This document shows positions 18,760-26,452 of a DNA stretch of 64,000 bases, piece after piece. Below the pieces are notes generated by a model. That model had not been told where the DNA came from and ran no database searches. It saw nothing but the letters and a program-made list of their open reading frames with translations. Origin of the DNA: Bacillus sp. HSf4 (lineage in GTDB: Bacteria > Bacillota > Bacilli > Bacillales > Bacillaceae); assembly GCF_029537375.1 (NCBI RefSeq), contig NZ_CP120679.1, positions 2,654,001 through 2,718,000 of the forward strand, given 5' to 3'. The translations under genes and the position numbers were made by a program. How positions within the stretch are numbered: the stretch's first letter is position 1; each line of letters opens with the position of its first letter.

Positions 18760-19392
18760 ATGTATCAACAACAGCCGATGAGAAATCGGCCGGGATTTGG
18801 GCCGCAGCGGCCATCCAAAACCTTAATGCAGCGAAATACGGGAATGAGGATGTACCAGCAGCCTCCCGGACAACAGGGGTTTCAGCAGTTTTTTAACCCT
18901 CTCGGCCCCGTTCAGCAGCAGCCCGCCGCCCGCGGAGGCGGAATTCAGGGATTCCTGTCCAAATTGCTGCCGGGCGGATCAGCAGCAGGAGGAGGAACAG
19001 GCGCCGGATTCGGAGGCGGAGGTGCAGGAAGCGGACTCGGCGGAATTCAGGGGCTTGCCAACCCGTCTTCTATTTCAAACATGCTCGGCAATGTGCAAAA
19101 GGCGCTGGGCGTCGCTCAGCAAGTGACCCCGATGATACAGCAATACGGGCCGCTTGTCCGCAATCTGCCGGGAATGGTGAAAATGTTCAGACAGCTGAAT
19201 TCGGAAGACAGCGCTGAGGAGAACGCAGAAGAGGAAAAAGAAGAACCGGAAAAAAAGACAGAAACAAGTGTCAAAAAAGAGGCTTCCAAACCGGAAAAAG
19301 CGAAATCCAAAGACAGCCTTCCGCAATCAGGACGTTCCGCCCCTAAAAAGGAAAGAAAAACCGGAGACTCTAAACCAAAACTGTATATATAA
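18760..19392 (+). CDS. yqfQ: YqfQ/VrrA-like low-complexity protein
   Basis: A 210-residue protein with three zones: an N-terminal Gln/Pro/Gly-rich part (MYQQQPMRNRPGFGPQRP), a Gly-rich stretch near residues 75-95, and a C-terminal Lys/Glu-rich tail. The middle segment NMLGNVQKALGVAQQVTPM is the conserved VrrA/YqfQ core. Composition and the sigma-K-like promoter suggest a spore-coat or late sporulation protein; that is inference. GAAAGGAGG precedes the ATG. No signal peptide is seen. Confidence 0.78.
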   Translation: MYQQQPMRNRPGFGPQRPSKTLMQRNTGMRMYQQPPGQQGFQQFFNPLGPVQQQPAARGGGIQGFLSKLLPGGSAAGGGTGAGFGGGGAGSGLGGIQGLANPSSISNMLGNVQKALGVAQQVTPMIQQYGPLVRNLPGMVKMFRQLNSEDSAEENAEEEKEEPEKKTETSVKKEASKPEKAKSKDSLPQSGRSAPKKERKTGDSKPKLYI

Positions 19393-19398
19393 CATTCT

Positions 19399-19427
19399 TT
19401 GATATCTCCTCCTGGATCAGATATAAT
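19399..19427 (+). promoter_or_regulatory. Sigma-A promoter upstream of ispH
   Basis: TTGATA (19399-19404), 17 bp, TATAAT (19422-19427). Transcription should begin near 19434, giving a leader of about 76 nt that contains the hairpin at 19453-19475. Confidence 0.75.
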
Positions 19428-19452
19428 GAGGGCAAAGAGACTGCAAGAAAAT

Positions 19453-19475
19453 AAGCCGTTTTTACGGCTTTTTAT
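19453..19475 (+). terminator. Terminator-like hairpin between the ispH promoter and ispH
   Basis: AAGCCGT/ACGGCTT (7 bp, TTTT loop) followed by TTTATAT has the form of a weak intrinsic terminator. It may end yqfQ mRNA, but it lies downstream of the ispH promoter, so it would also be in the ispH leader. Confidence 0.6.
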
Positions 19476-19509
19476 ATGCCCGGTCTTAACGTTATAGGAG
19501 GACTAAAGA

Positions 19510-20454
19510 ATGAACGTTATTAAAATATCGCCGCGCGGCTACTGCTACGGTGTCGTCGATGCCATGGTGATCGCAAAAAACGCGGCTCTTGATAAAAGTC
19601 TGCCAAGACCGATATATATTTTAGGAATGATCGTTCATAACAAGCATGTCACAGATGCATTTGAAAAAGAGGGCATCTATACGCTTGACGGTCCAAACCG
19701 ACTCGAAATTTTAAATAAGGTTGACAAAGGAACCGTTATTTTTACCGCACACGGCGTATCTCCGGAAGTCCGCAAAGCGGCTGAAGAGAAAGGGCTGGTC
19801 GCCATTGATGCAACATGCCCCGATGTGACGAAAACGCATGATCTAATCCTGAAAATGAAAGCTGAAGGCTACCATGTCATCTATATCGGCAAAAAAGGGC
19901 ATCCTGAACCAGAAGGCGCTGTGGGCGTCGCCCCTGACATCGTCCATTTGGTCGAAACCGAAGAAGATGTAGAGCGGCTGGATGTGGATTCAGACAAACT
20001 GATCGTTACAAATCAAACAACAATGTCCCAATGGGATGTCCACGATATTATGGAAAAGGTAAAAGAAAAATATCCTCATGTCGAGTTTCACCAGGAAATC
20101 TGTCTGGCCACCCAAGTTCGGCAGGAAGCGGTTTCTGAACAGGCGAAAAAAGCCGACCTGACGATTGTCGTCGGCGACCCGAAAAGCAATAATTCCAACC
20201 GCCTCGCGCAAGTGTCTGAGGAAATCGCCGGTACAAAAGCATACCGGATCGGCGATTTAAGCGAATTGAAGCTGGAATGGCTTGAAGGTGTCGAAACGGT
20301 GGCAGTGACCGCCGGCGCATCAACACCGACGCCGATCACAAAAGAAGTGATCCGCTTTTTAGAACAGTTTGACCATGAAGATCCGTCCACATGGTCCGTC
20401 AGCCACGATGTGCCGCTGCAAAAAATATTGCCTAAAGTTAAAGCAAAAAACTGA
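19510..20454 (+). CDS. ispH: 4-hydroxy-3-methylbut-2-enyl diphosphate reductase (IspH/LytB)
   Basis: Last step of the MEP pathway: reduces HMBPP to IPP and DMAPP, 314 residues. Conserved iron-sulfur cysteines are Cys12 (SPRGYCYGV), the Cys of [11 protein letters not shown] and the Cys of [17 protein letters not shown] and GDPKSNNSN are substrate-site motifs. ATAGGAGGAC precedes the ATG. Monocistronic between its promoter and the terminator repeat at 20467. Confidence 0.96.
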   Translation: MNVIKISPRGYCYGVVDAMVIAKNAALDKSLPRPIYILGMIVHNKHVTDAFEKEGIYTLDGPNRLEILNKVDKGTVIFTAHGVSPEVRKAAEEKGLVAIDATCPDVTKTHDLILKMKAEGYHVIYIGKKGHPEPEGAVGVAPDIVHLVETEEDVERLDVDSDKLIVTNQTTMSQWDVHDIMEKVKEKYPHVEFHQEICLATQVRQEAVSEQAKKADLTIVVGDPKSNNSNRLAQVSEEIAGTKAYRIGDLSELKLEWLEGVETVAVTAGASTPTPITKEVIRFLEQFDHEDPSTWSVSHDVPLQKILPKVKAKN

Positions 20455-20466
20455 AGCTTCAGGTCA

Positions 20467-20507
20467 GCTTGTAGAGAAACCGATGTTTTTCTGCAAGCTT
20501 TTTGTTG
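20467..20507 (+). repeat. Terminator repeat, copy 1 (downstream of ispH)
   Basis: The stem GCTTGTAGAGAAA pairs with TTTTTCTGCAAGC around a 5-6 nt loop and is followed by TTTTTGTTG. It terminates ispH. The same 41-42 bp sequence recurs at 22296-22337 with only a few changes, so the antiporter gene lies between two direct repeats. Confidence 0.85.
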
Positions 20508-20591
20508 TTTTAAATGGTTTTGATGCCAGCGTATTTTTCTGCTTTGAACTTTTTACCTCAGCATCATATGGCGTTTTTTGTTTTCTGCAGA

Positions 20592-20646
20592 CTGACAAAG
20601 GGCTGTCTTACATATGATATGATTACAAATGACAACATGAGGGTAA
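20592..20646 (+). promoter_or_regulatory. Candidate promoter region of the antiporter gene
   Basis: Two readings are possible. CTGACA (20592-20597) with TATGAT or TGATAT 15-17 bp downstream fits sigma-A. GATTAC (20621-20626), 14 bp, GGGTAA (20641-20646) resembles a sigma-B general-stress promoter (GTTTAA-N12-15-GGGTAT). I cannot choose between them from sequence. Confidence 0.35.
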
Positions 20647-20679
20647 TTCTTTAGTTCGCATTAACAAAAGGAGGTCTCG

Positions 20680-22257
20680 ATGGAACACTTAGACTTGCAT
20701 CATATATTTGAACTAGGTTTTTTGTTGGTCATGATTGCAGCAGGAATCACCGCGATCGCCAAGAAGTGCAGGCAGCCTTATCCGATCGCGCTTGTGATTG
20801 TCGGGACGATCATAGGACTTGTACATATTCCGCTCTTTGAACCATTGAAAGATTTTATTACTGAAGGAGAAGTCTTTAACTTCGTCATCATCACGCTGTT
20901 TTTGCCGGCTTTATTAGGGGAAGCGGCGCTGAAGCTTCCTTTTTCCCATTTGAGAGAAAACAAACGGCCCGTTCTGGCACTTGCTTTCGGCGGTACGCTC
21001 ATCTCGTTTCTGATCGTCGGCTTTTCTTCCATGTGGCTGATGCATTTGGCCATTCCGGCAGCATTTGTCTTTGCCGCACTGATGAGTGCCACAGATCCTG
21101 TCAGTGTATTGTCGATTTTCAAAAGCGTCGGCGCGCCAAAAAAGCTTGCGATCGTTGTTGAAGGAGAAAGTCTGTTCAATGACGGGCTGGCGGTTGTGCT
21201 GTTCAACATTTCCGCTTTTTACTTGATGACTTATTTGGATCTCGGCATCCAAGGCGCCGGTTTAGGCTTGTGGGAGTTCATCAAAGTGATTTCTCTCGGA
21301 CTTATCATCGGTGGCGTTCTAGGATATGTCTTTTCCCAGCTCACCAAGTATTTTGATGATTACCCTTTAGAAATTATTTTCAGTATTATTCTGTTTTACA
21401 GTTCATTTCTTTTAGCTGAAATGGCGGGAGCCTCCGGGGTAATCGCCGTCGTGGTCGCAGCGCTTATTTTCGGCAATTATGGCGCCAGAATTGGCATGAG
21501 CCCGACGACAAAGCTGAATATCAGTAACTTTTGGGATGTCGCCGCCTTGCTCGCGAACTCCCTTGTCTTTTTAATGGTTGGGCTCGAGATCACGAGAATT
21601 GACCTGACTGACAAATGGGGGTTGGCCATGATGGCGATTGTGATAGTGCTCATCGCCCGAAGTGCCGCCGTCTATATCAGTCTGGCCTTTATCAAGAAAT
21701 TCCCGGTTACATGGAAACATACCATCAATTGGGGCGGGCTGAAGGGTTCTCTGTCCATTGCACTCGTGCTGAGCCTGCCGAGAGACTTCCCAGGGCGTGA
21801 AGACATTCTCATTTTCGCCTTCAGTGTCGTTTTGTTCTCCCTTGTTGTTCAAGGGCTCACGATCAAACCGCTTCTTGAACGGTTAGGCGTGAATCAAAAA
21901 GAAGAAGGCAATCAGGAATATGAGGAATTGCTTGCAAAAGGACATCGCTTAGAAACCGCCATTCAAGAAGTCCAGCAAGTCAAACGCAATTTGCTTATAC
22001 ACGAAGCTGTCTCCAGCGAACTGACAGATCAGTACAAAGAAGAGATCAGCCAGCTGCATCAACAAACCAACAAATTATTCGACACATATCCGGAACTCAA
22101 AAACAAACAGCAAACCATCTTGAAAAAACATTCGTTATACGCCCAACATCAAGCGATCGAGAACTTATCAAAGGAAGGTATCATCTCAAACGAAGTCGCT
22201 GAACAAGAGCAAGCGCGAATCATTGATGAAATCGTTCGTTTGGAAAATGACCATTAA
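20680..22257 (+). CDS. Na+/H+ antiporter of the CPA1/NhaP type, NhaG-like
   Basis: Cation/proton antiporter in the cytoplasmic membrane, 525 residues. About twelve membrane segments occupy residues 1-400, with the CPA1 motif SATDPVSVLSIFK near 146 and EGESLFNDGLAVVLFN near 167 holding the acidic transport residues. A hydrophilic C-terminal tail of about 120 residues is rich in Gln and Glu. Length and type resemble NhaG of a B. atrophaeus strain (from memory). It has no counterpart between ispH and yqfO in B. subtilis 168. GGAGG lies upstream of the ATG. Confidence 0.88.
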   Translation: MEHLDLHHIFELGFLLVMIAAGITAIAKKCRQPYPIALVIVGTIIGLVHIPLFEPLKDFITEGEVFNFVIITLFLPALLGEAALKLPFSHLRENKRPVLALAFGGTLISFLIVGFSSMWLMHLAIPAAFVFAALMSATDPVSVLSIFKSVGAPKKLAIVVEGESLFNDGLAVVLFNISAFYLMTYLDLGIQGAGLGLWEFIKVISLGLIIGGVLGYVFSQLTKYFDDYPLEIIFSIILFYSSFLLAEMAGASGVIAVVVAALIFGNYGARIGMSPTTKLNISNFWDVAALLANSLVFLMVGLEITRIDLTDKWGLAMMAIVIVLIARSAAVYISLAFIKKFPVTWKHTINWGGLKGSLSIALVLSLPRDFPGREDILIFAFSVVLFSLVVQGLTIKPLLERLGVNQKEEGNQEYEELLAKGHRLETAIQEVQQVKRNLLIHEAVSSELTDQYKEEISQLHQQTNKLFDTYPELKNKQQTILKKHSLYAQHQAIENLSKEGIISNEVAEQEQARIIDEIVRLENDH

Positions 22258-22266
22258 CAAACACAG

Positions 22267-22294
22267 AAAAGCAGACTGCCCGCAGTCTGCTTTT
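22267..22294 (+). terminator. Terminator of the antiporter gene
   Basis: AAAAGCAGACTG/CAGTCTGCTTTT, a 12-bp perfect stem with a 4-nt loop, starts 10 bp after the stop codon. It is separate from, and just upstream of, the second copy of the terminator repeat. Confidence 0.88.
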
Positions 22295-22295
22295 G

Positions 22296-22337
22296 GCTTG
22301 TAGAGAAACCCATGTTTTTTCTACAAGCTTTTTTGTT
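22296..22337. repeat. Terminator repeat, copy 2 (between antiporter and yqfO)
   Basis: GCTTGTAGAGAAA pairs with TTTTTTCTACAAGC and is followed by TTTTTTG. It differs from copy 1 (20467-20507) by single changes in the loop and stem and by an extra T in each of two T runs. It gives the antiporter tandem terminators. Confidence 0.85.
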
Positions 22338-22448
22338 ATTTCATATCTTGATTCATGTTTCTAAAAACTTCTGGCACAGGGCTGTGAAGAAAACTGGTTC
22401 CGTTTTCCCCTCAATCTGCAACTAGCCTGGAGAAATCCACAGCCTTTT

Positions 22449-23570
22449 TTATATAAAAGTAAACGGATTTGTATTTGTTTCTGACGGAAAAATGGTGACA
22501 TCGTATTTTTTCTTTTCACACATGACCGACAGCTTTTTTGTGACGCCCTCTTTCATGATTTGCTCGGCGTAGTGGCCTGGATCAACGACATTCAGACCGA
22601 TCATCATCGCATCATGCGCCGTATGGAAATAAAGATCACCTGTAACGTAGACATCAGCCCCCATTCTTTTTGCCTGGTGGATATATTTATTTCCGTCTCC
22701 CCCGAGTACGGCGACTTTCTTCACTTTTGCATCAGGCTTCCCAACCATCCGTGCGCCATTCGCCTGAAGTTTTTCCTTCACATGGCGGGCAAATTGTTCA
22801 AGCGTCATGTCTTCCTCCAGCTCGCCGATCCGCCCGAGCCCTTTTTGCAGCGGCGCCTGCTCGACCGGATAGATGTCAAAGGCGACTTCTTCATATGGAT
22901 GAGCCTTCTTCATCGCTTTGATCACCGCTTTTTCAAGACTGGCAGGGTAGACGGTCTCAATCCTGACTTCGTGAACCCGCTCAAGCTTGCCGGTCTCGCC
23001 GATAAATGGGTCGGCTTCATCTAGCGGACGAAAGCTGCCGATGCCTTCAGAGGAAAACGCACAGTGGCTGTATGCGCCGATATGGCCCGCTCCCGCATCT
23101 CCAAGCGCCGCCCGGACCTGATCCTCGTAATCCTTCGGAACGTAGACAGCGAGCTTTTTAAAGGGCTCTTCATAGGTTGGAATGAGCACCTTTGTTTTCG
23201 TTAACCCCAATGCTTCCGCGAGCATATCATTGACGCCGCCGTCCGCGACATCGAGATTTGTATGTGCCGCATAGACCGCAACATCATGCTTGATGCATTT
23301 TTCGATCAGCCTTCCGCCCGGCTGGTCTGTTATGACATGTTTCAGCGGCCTGAAAACCGGGGGATGATGGGCGATGATCAAGTCGACGTTCTTTTCAATC
23401 GCTTCGTCCACCGTTTCTTCAAGCACATCAAGCGTAACCATGACGTGTTTGATTTTTTTGTTAAGCGTACCGATTTGCAGACCGATTTTGTCTCCTTCAA
23501 CGGCAAAAGACTTTGGCGAAAATTGTTCAAACAATTGAATGATTTCATTTCCGTTGATCGTTTTAACCAC
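22449..23570 (-). CDS. yqfO: Nif3-family protein YqfO
   Basis: Nif3/DUF34 metal-binding protein with a PII/CutA-like insert, 373 residues, the long Firmicutes form. The N-terminal Nif3 half has IIAHHPPVF near residue 64; the insert (about 130-230) has the FKKLAVYVPKDYEDQVRAAL ferredoxin-like pattern and HPYEEVAFDIYPV; the C-terminal half has GADVYVTGDLYFHTAHDA. Its cellular role is not settled. The GTG start follows AAGGAGG by 9 nt. It overlaps trmK by 8 bp. Confidence 0.9.
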   Translation of the reverse strand: MVKTINGNEIIQLFEQFSPKSFAVEGDKIGLQIGTLNKKIKHVMVTLDVLEETVDEAIEKNVDLIIAHHPPVFRPLKHVITDQPGGRLIEKCIKHDVAVYAAHTNLDVADGGVNDMLAEALGLTKTKVLIPTYEEPFKKLAVYVPKDYEDQVRAALGDAGAGHIGAYSHCAFSSEGIGSFRPLDEADPFIGETGKLERVHEVRIETVYPASLEKAVIKAMKKAHPYEEVAFDIYPVEQAPLQKGLGRIGELEEDMTLEQFARHVKEKLQANGARMVGKPDAKVKKVAVLGGDGNKYIHQAKRMGADVYVTGDLYFHTAHDAMMIGLNVVDPGHYAEQIMKEGVTKKLSVMCEKKKYDVTIFPSETNTNPFTFI

Positions 23571-24279
23571 GTTCGAGAACCTCCTTGAGCTGCTTTATGC
23601 GCTTTAGCACGTCTTCATGCTTCAGTTTATTTTCCGCAGTCGGAGCCGCTTTCTCCAACCCGCGGCTAATACCTTCCAAATGGCTGAGCTCCTTTGACCA
23701 TTTCTTTATAAAAACGGCGTTTTTTTCTTTGGACAAAAACGGGCCTGTCAACAGACCGATTTCAAAATCAACTCCCTGGTACGGACGCGCTTTGTCTCCC
23801 GGGCCGGCGGCGAGCACCTCGTAAAACTTGCCGTCTTCTTCAAGAATCTCCTCGCCGATTAGCTCATAATTCTCTTGATAGAGCCATTCCCTGATATGAT
23901 AAGCGTGAATATTCGGCTGCAGAACAAGCCGCTTCACCCCGCTGAGCTTCCCCTTTCCATGTTCGAGAATGCTTGTGATCAATGCCCCGCCCATTCCGGC
24001 AATCGTCACCGTATCCGCTTCACCGGGCTTGACGACCTCTAGTCCGTCGCCTTTTCGAACCGATATCAAGTCGGACAGCTCCAAGCGCTCCACTTGATTT
24101 TTCGCGGAATTGAACGGGCCGTCTGTAATTTCGCCTGCGATCGCCCGCTTGGCCAAACCGTTTAAAAGCGCATAGCACGGCAAATACGCATGGTCTGATC
24201 CGATATCGGCAAGCACCGCGTTTTTAGGTATGTATTTTGCGACCGTTTCAAGTCTTTTGGACAACTTTACTTCATTCAC
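23563..24279 (-). CDS. trmK: tRNA (adenine(22)-N1)-methyltransferase TrmK
   Basis: SAM-dependent methyltransferase that makes m1A22 in tRNA, 238 residues. The SAM-binding loop VLADIGSDHAYLP is near residue 22, the catalytic-region motif VTIAGMGG near 92, and LQPNIHAYHIREWL follows. The C-terminal third is a helical, basic domain. The start is GTG with a weak ribosome site. Translationally coupled with yqfO, as in B. subtilis. Confidence 0.92.
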   Translation of the reverse strand: MNEVKLSKRLETVAKYIPKNAVLADIGSDHAYLPCYALLNGLAKRAIAGEITDGPFNSAKNQVERLELSDLISVRKGDGLEVVKPGEADTVTIAGMGGALITSILEHGKGKLSGVKRLVLQPNIHAYHIREWLYQENYELIGEEILEEDGKFYEVLAAGPGDKARPYQGVDFEIGLLTGPFLSKEKNAVFIKKWSKELSHLEGISRGLEKAAPTAENKLKHEDVLKRIKQLKEVLERG

Positions 24280-24366
24280 TACACCATCACTACTTTTCTA
24301 TATTCATTTTATCCCTTACCATCATATTAAAAAATCGCTTTTTTTCCAAGCGCCTTGCCGCCAAAT

Positions 24367-24394
24367 AAAAAAGCCCTTTGTAAAAGGACTTTTT
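24367..24394 (-). terminator. Terminator of cccA
   Basis: On the minus strand AAAAGTCCTTT/AAAGGGCTTTT (11 bp, one G-T pair) with a 3-nt loop and a T run lies just after the cccA stop. Confidence 0.85.
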
Positions 24395-24400
24395 GGATAC

Positions 24401-24760
24401 CTATTTAATGTTTGACACCCATTTGGCCATCTCATCAAGCTTTTCAGGCGGTACAAGTCCGGCGGGCATTCCGTTTCCGCCTTTTTGAATTTTCTCCTTA
24501 ATGGCAGCTGTATCCATGTGATCGCCGACTCCTTTTAGCTTGGGACCTGAAACACCTTCATAGTTTTCACCATGACAAGTCACACAGTTCGCCTTGTAAA
24601 TTTCTTCAGGCGACGCATCCGCTTTGCTTTCTTCAGCGGTTTTATTTCCTTCACCCGCAATTTCTTTTGCATCATTCAGTCCCTTGAATGAAAGGAAAAA
24701 AACTAGTGCAATGCCCATAATGGCAATAAGCAGAAATGGTATCAACGGATTGCGGTTCAT
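24401..24760 (-). CDS. cccA: Cytochrome c550, membrane anchored
   Basis: Small c-type cytochrome that carries electrons on the outer face of the membrane, 119 residues. One uncleaved N-terminal anchor (FLLIAIMGIALVFFL), a Glu/Ala/Ser linker, then a haem domain with CVTCH near residue 59 and the distal Met of GNGMPAGL near 98. GGGGGATG precedes the start. Monocistronic between a sigma-A promoter and a terminator. Confidence 0.94.
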   Translation of the reverse strand: MNRNPLIPFLLIAIMGIALVFFLSFKGLNDAKEIAGEGNKTAEESKADASPEEIYKANCVTCHGENYEGVSGPKLKGVGDHMDTAAIKEKIQKGGNGMPAGLVPPEKLDEMAKWVSNIK

Positions 24761-24809
24761 TTTACATCCCCCTTTTTAATTAACCCAGCCCCTTATGTAA
24801 ACACTTCTA

Positions 24810-24837
24810 ATTCTACTTTAATTTTACAAAAAGTAAA
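24810..24837 (-). promoter_or_regulatory. Probable sigma-A promoter of cccA
   Basis: TTTACT (24832-24837), 16 bp, TAGAAT (24810-24815) on the minus strand, about 50 bp upstream of the start codon. Confidence 0.5.
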
Positions 24838-25096
24838 CCGGTTATGAAACAAAAGCTGATGAAGTTCACACTTTAGACAAAATGATGAACAAAGAAGCCG
24901 ATCATCCTGATTTTTTGATTTGCCATTTGAAAACCATATTTTGAATACGGTTACAGTAACAATTATAAAGGGCTTTTCCGGCAATCTCAAGGTTATAATG
25001 GCTTAAAATGAACTTCCACAAGTATTTGCAATATCGAAAGAAATTAAGTAAAATATAATCGAGTTTACCAATAATAGCGCTTTCATAAAAAAGATT
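24838..25096. other. Intergenic stretch between sigA and cccA
   Basis: About 260 AT-rich bases with no credible gene. The only signal is a plus-strand promoter-like pair, TTGCAA (25026-25031), 17 bp, TAAAAT (25049-25054), which would fire toward the 3' end of sigA in antisense. The 65-codon minus-strand frame at 24793-24990 has no ribosome site and overlaps the cccA promoter. Confidence 0.4.
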
Positions 25097-25126
25097 GAAA
25101 AAAGAACGGATCTTGTGACCCGTTCA
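25097..25126 (-). terminator. Terminator of the dnaG-sigA operon
   Basis: On the minus strand GAACGGGTC/GATCCGTTC (9 bp, one wobble pair) with an ACAA loop is followed by TTTTTTC, starting 2 bp after the sigA stop. Confidence 0.88.
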
Positions 25127-25128
25127 AC

Positions 25129-26250
25129 TTATTCGAGAAAATCTTTCAAACGTTTGCTTCTGCTTGGGTGTCTCAATTTACGAAGTGCTTTAGCTTCTAT
25201 TTGACGAATTCGTTCTCTTGTTACCCCGAATACTTTACCAACTTCTTCCAATGTCCTTGTCCGTCCATCATCTAGACCGAAGCGAAGGCGCAAAACGTTT
25301 TCTTCACGGTCTGTCAGCGTATCAAGCACATCTTCCAGCTGTTCCTTCAGAAGTTCATATGCTGCATGATCTGACGGAGACGTTGCTTCCTGATCTTCAA
25401 TGAAGTCACCCAGATGTGAATCGTCTTCTTCACCAATCGGAGTTTCGAGTGATACCGGCTCCTGAGCGATCTTCAGGATTTCACGGACTTTTTCCGGTGT
25501 CAGATCCATGTCTTCAGCAATTTCCTCAGGCGTTGGTTCGCGGCCGAGATCCTGAAGGAGCTGTCTTTGCACACGGATCAGTTTATTGATGGTTTCCACC
25601 ATATGCACAGGAATCCTGATTGTTCTCGCCTGGTCGGCAATGGCTCTTGTGATCGCCTGTCTGATCCACCATGTAGCATATGTGCTGAACTTGTATCCTT
25701 TGCGGTAGTCAAACTTTTCAACAGCCTTCATCAGACCCATGTTTCCTTCTTGAATCAGGTCTAGGAAAAGCATTCCGCGGCCGACGTAGCGCTTTGCGAT
25801 GCTGACGACAAGCCTTAAGTTCGCTTCAGCCAGACGCCGCTTTGATTCCTCGTCGCCTTCTTCTATCTTTTTCGCGTATTCAATTTCTTCTTTCGCGGAT
25901 AAAAGGTTTACCCGTCCGATTTCCTTCAAGTACATCCGGACAGGATCATTTATCTTAACGCCCGGGGGCACGCTTAAATCATTCAGGTCAAATTCTTCTT
26001 CGGCCTTGGCCAGCTGTTGAATATTAGGATCCTCAGTTTCTTCGTTCTCACTAATTAATTCAACACCTTGCTCTCCTAAAAATTCATAATACTCATCCAT
26101 TTGGTCTGATTCGATATCGAAACTGGACATGCGCTCAGCAATTTCTTCATATGTGAGCACACCACGTTTTTTTCCGGCCTCTGTTAATTGGTCCCTTACC
26201 TGTTCAAACGTGAATTCAGTTTCGGTCTCGTGCGCTTGTTTATCAGCCAT
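25129..26250 (-). CDS. sigA: RNA polymerase primary sigma factor SigA
   Basis: Housekeeping sigma factor (sigma-43), 373 residues. Region 1.1 is at the N-terminus, region 1.2 at [16 protein letters not shown], region 2 at [20 protein letters not shown] and [19 protein letters not shown] (-10 recognition), region 3 at [13 protein letters not shown], and region 4 at [16 protein letters not shown] and [20 protein letters not shown] (-35 recognition helix). GGAAGGAGGGATCC precedes the ATG. Last gene of the yqxD-dnaG-sigA operon, 200 bp after dnaG. Confidence 0.98.
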   Translation of the reverse strand: MADKQAHETETEFTFEQVRDQLTEAGKKRGVLTYEEIAERMSSFDIESDQMDEYYEFLGEQGVELISENEETEDPNIQQLAKAEEEFDLNDLSVPPGVKINDPVRMYLKEIGRVNLLSAKEEIEYAKKIEEGDEESKRRLAEANLRLVVSIAKRYVGRGMLFLDLIQEGNMGLMKAVEKFDYRKGYKFSTYATWWIRQAITRAIADQARTIRIPVHMVETINKLIRVQRQLLQDLGREPTPEEIAEDMDLTPEKVREILKIAQEPVSLETPIGEEDDSHLGDFIEDQEATSPSDHAAYELLKEQLEDVLDTLTDREENVLRLRFGLDDGRTRTLEEVGKVFGVTRERIRQIEAKALRKLRHPSRSKRLKDFLE

Positions 26251-26452
26251 TCATGGATCCCTCCTTCCAAACTTATAGACGAATTCTAAAAAGCATCCCG
26301 CTTTATTTGTTCCTATTTCACGTTGAAAGCCTTCTTTCTAGTCTAGAGCTTCACGTAAAAGCAATCATAAATTGACAATATGTGATTAGGACAAGCATTT
26401 GCTCCTCCGTAAGGATTCATTGCCAAAAGCCCATCCTATTAGATATAACGTT

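Noticed and set aside
18961..19060. Gly-rich repeat tract in yqfQ considered as a tandem repeat or CRISPR-like array
   Set aside because: It is coding low complexity with irregular units, not spaced direct repeats.
26343..26420. A 25-residue minus-strand ORF (starts MNPYGGANACPN) between dnaG and sigA
   Set aside because: No Shine-Dalgarno site, no family, and the length is expected by chance in a 200-bp spacer.
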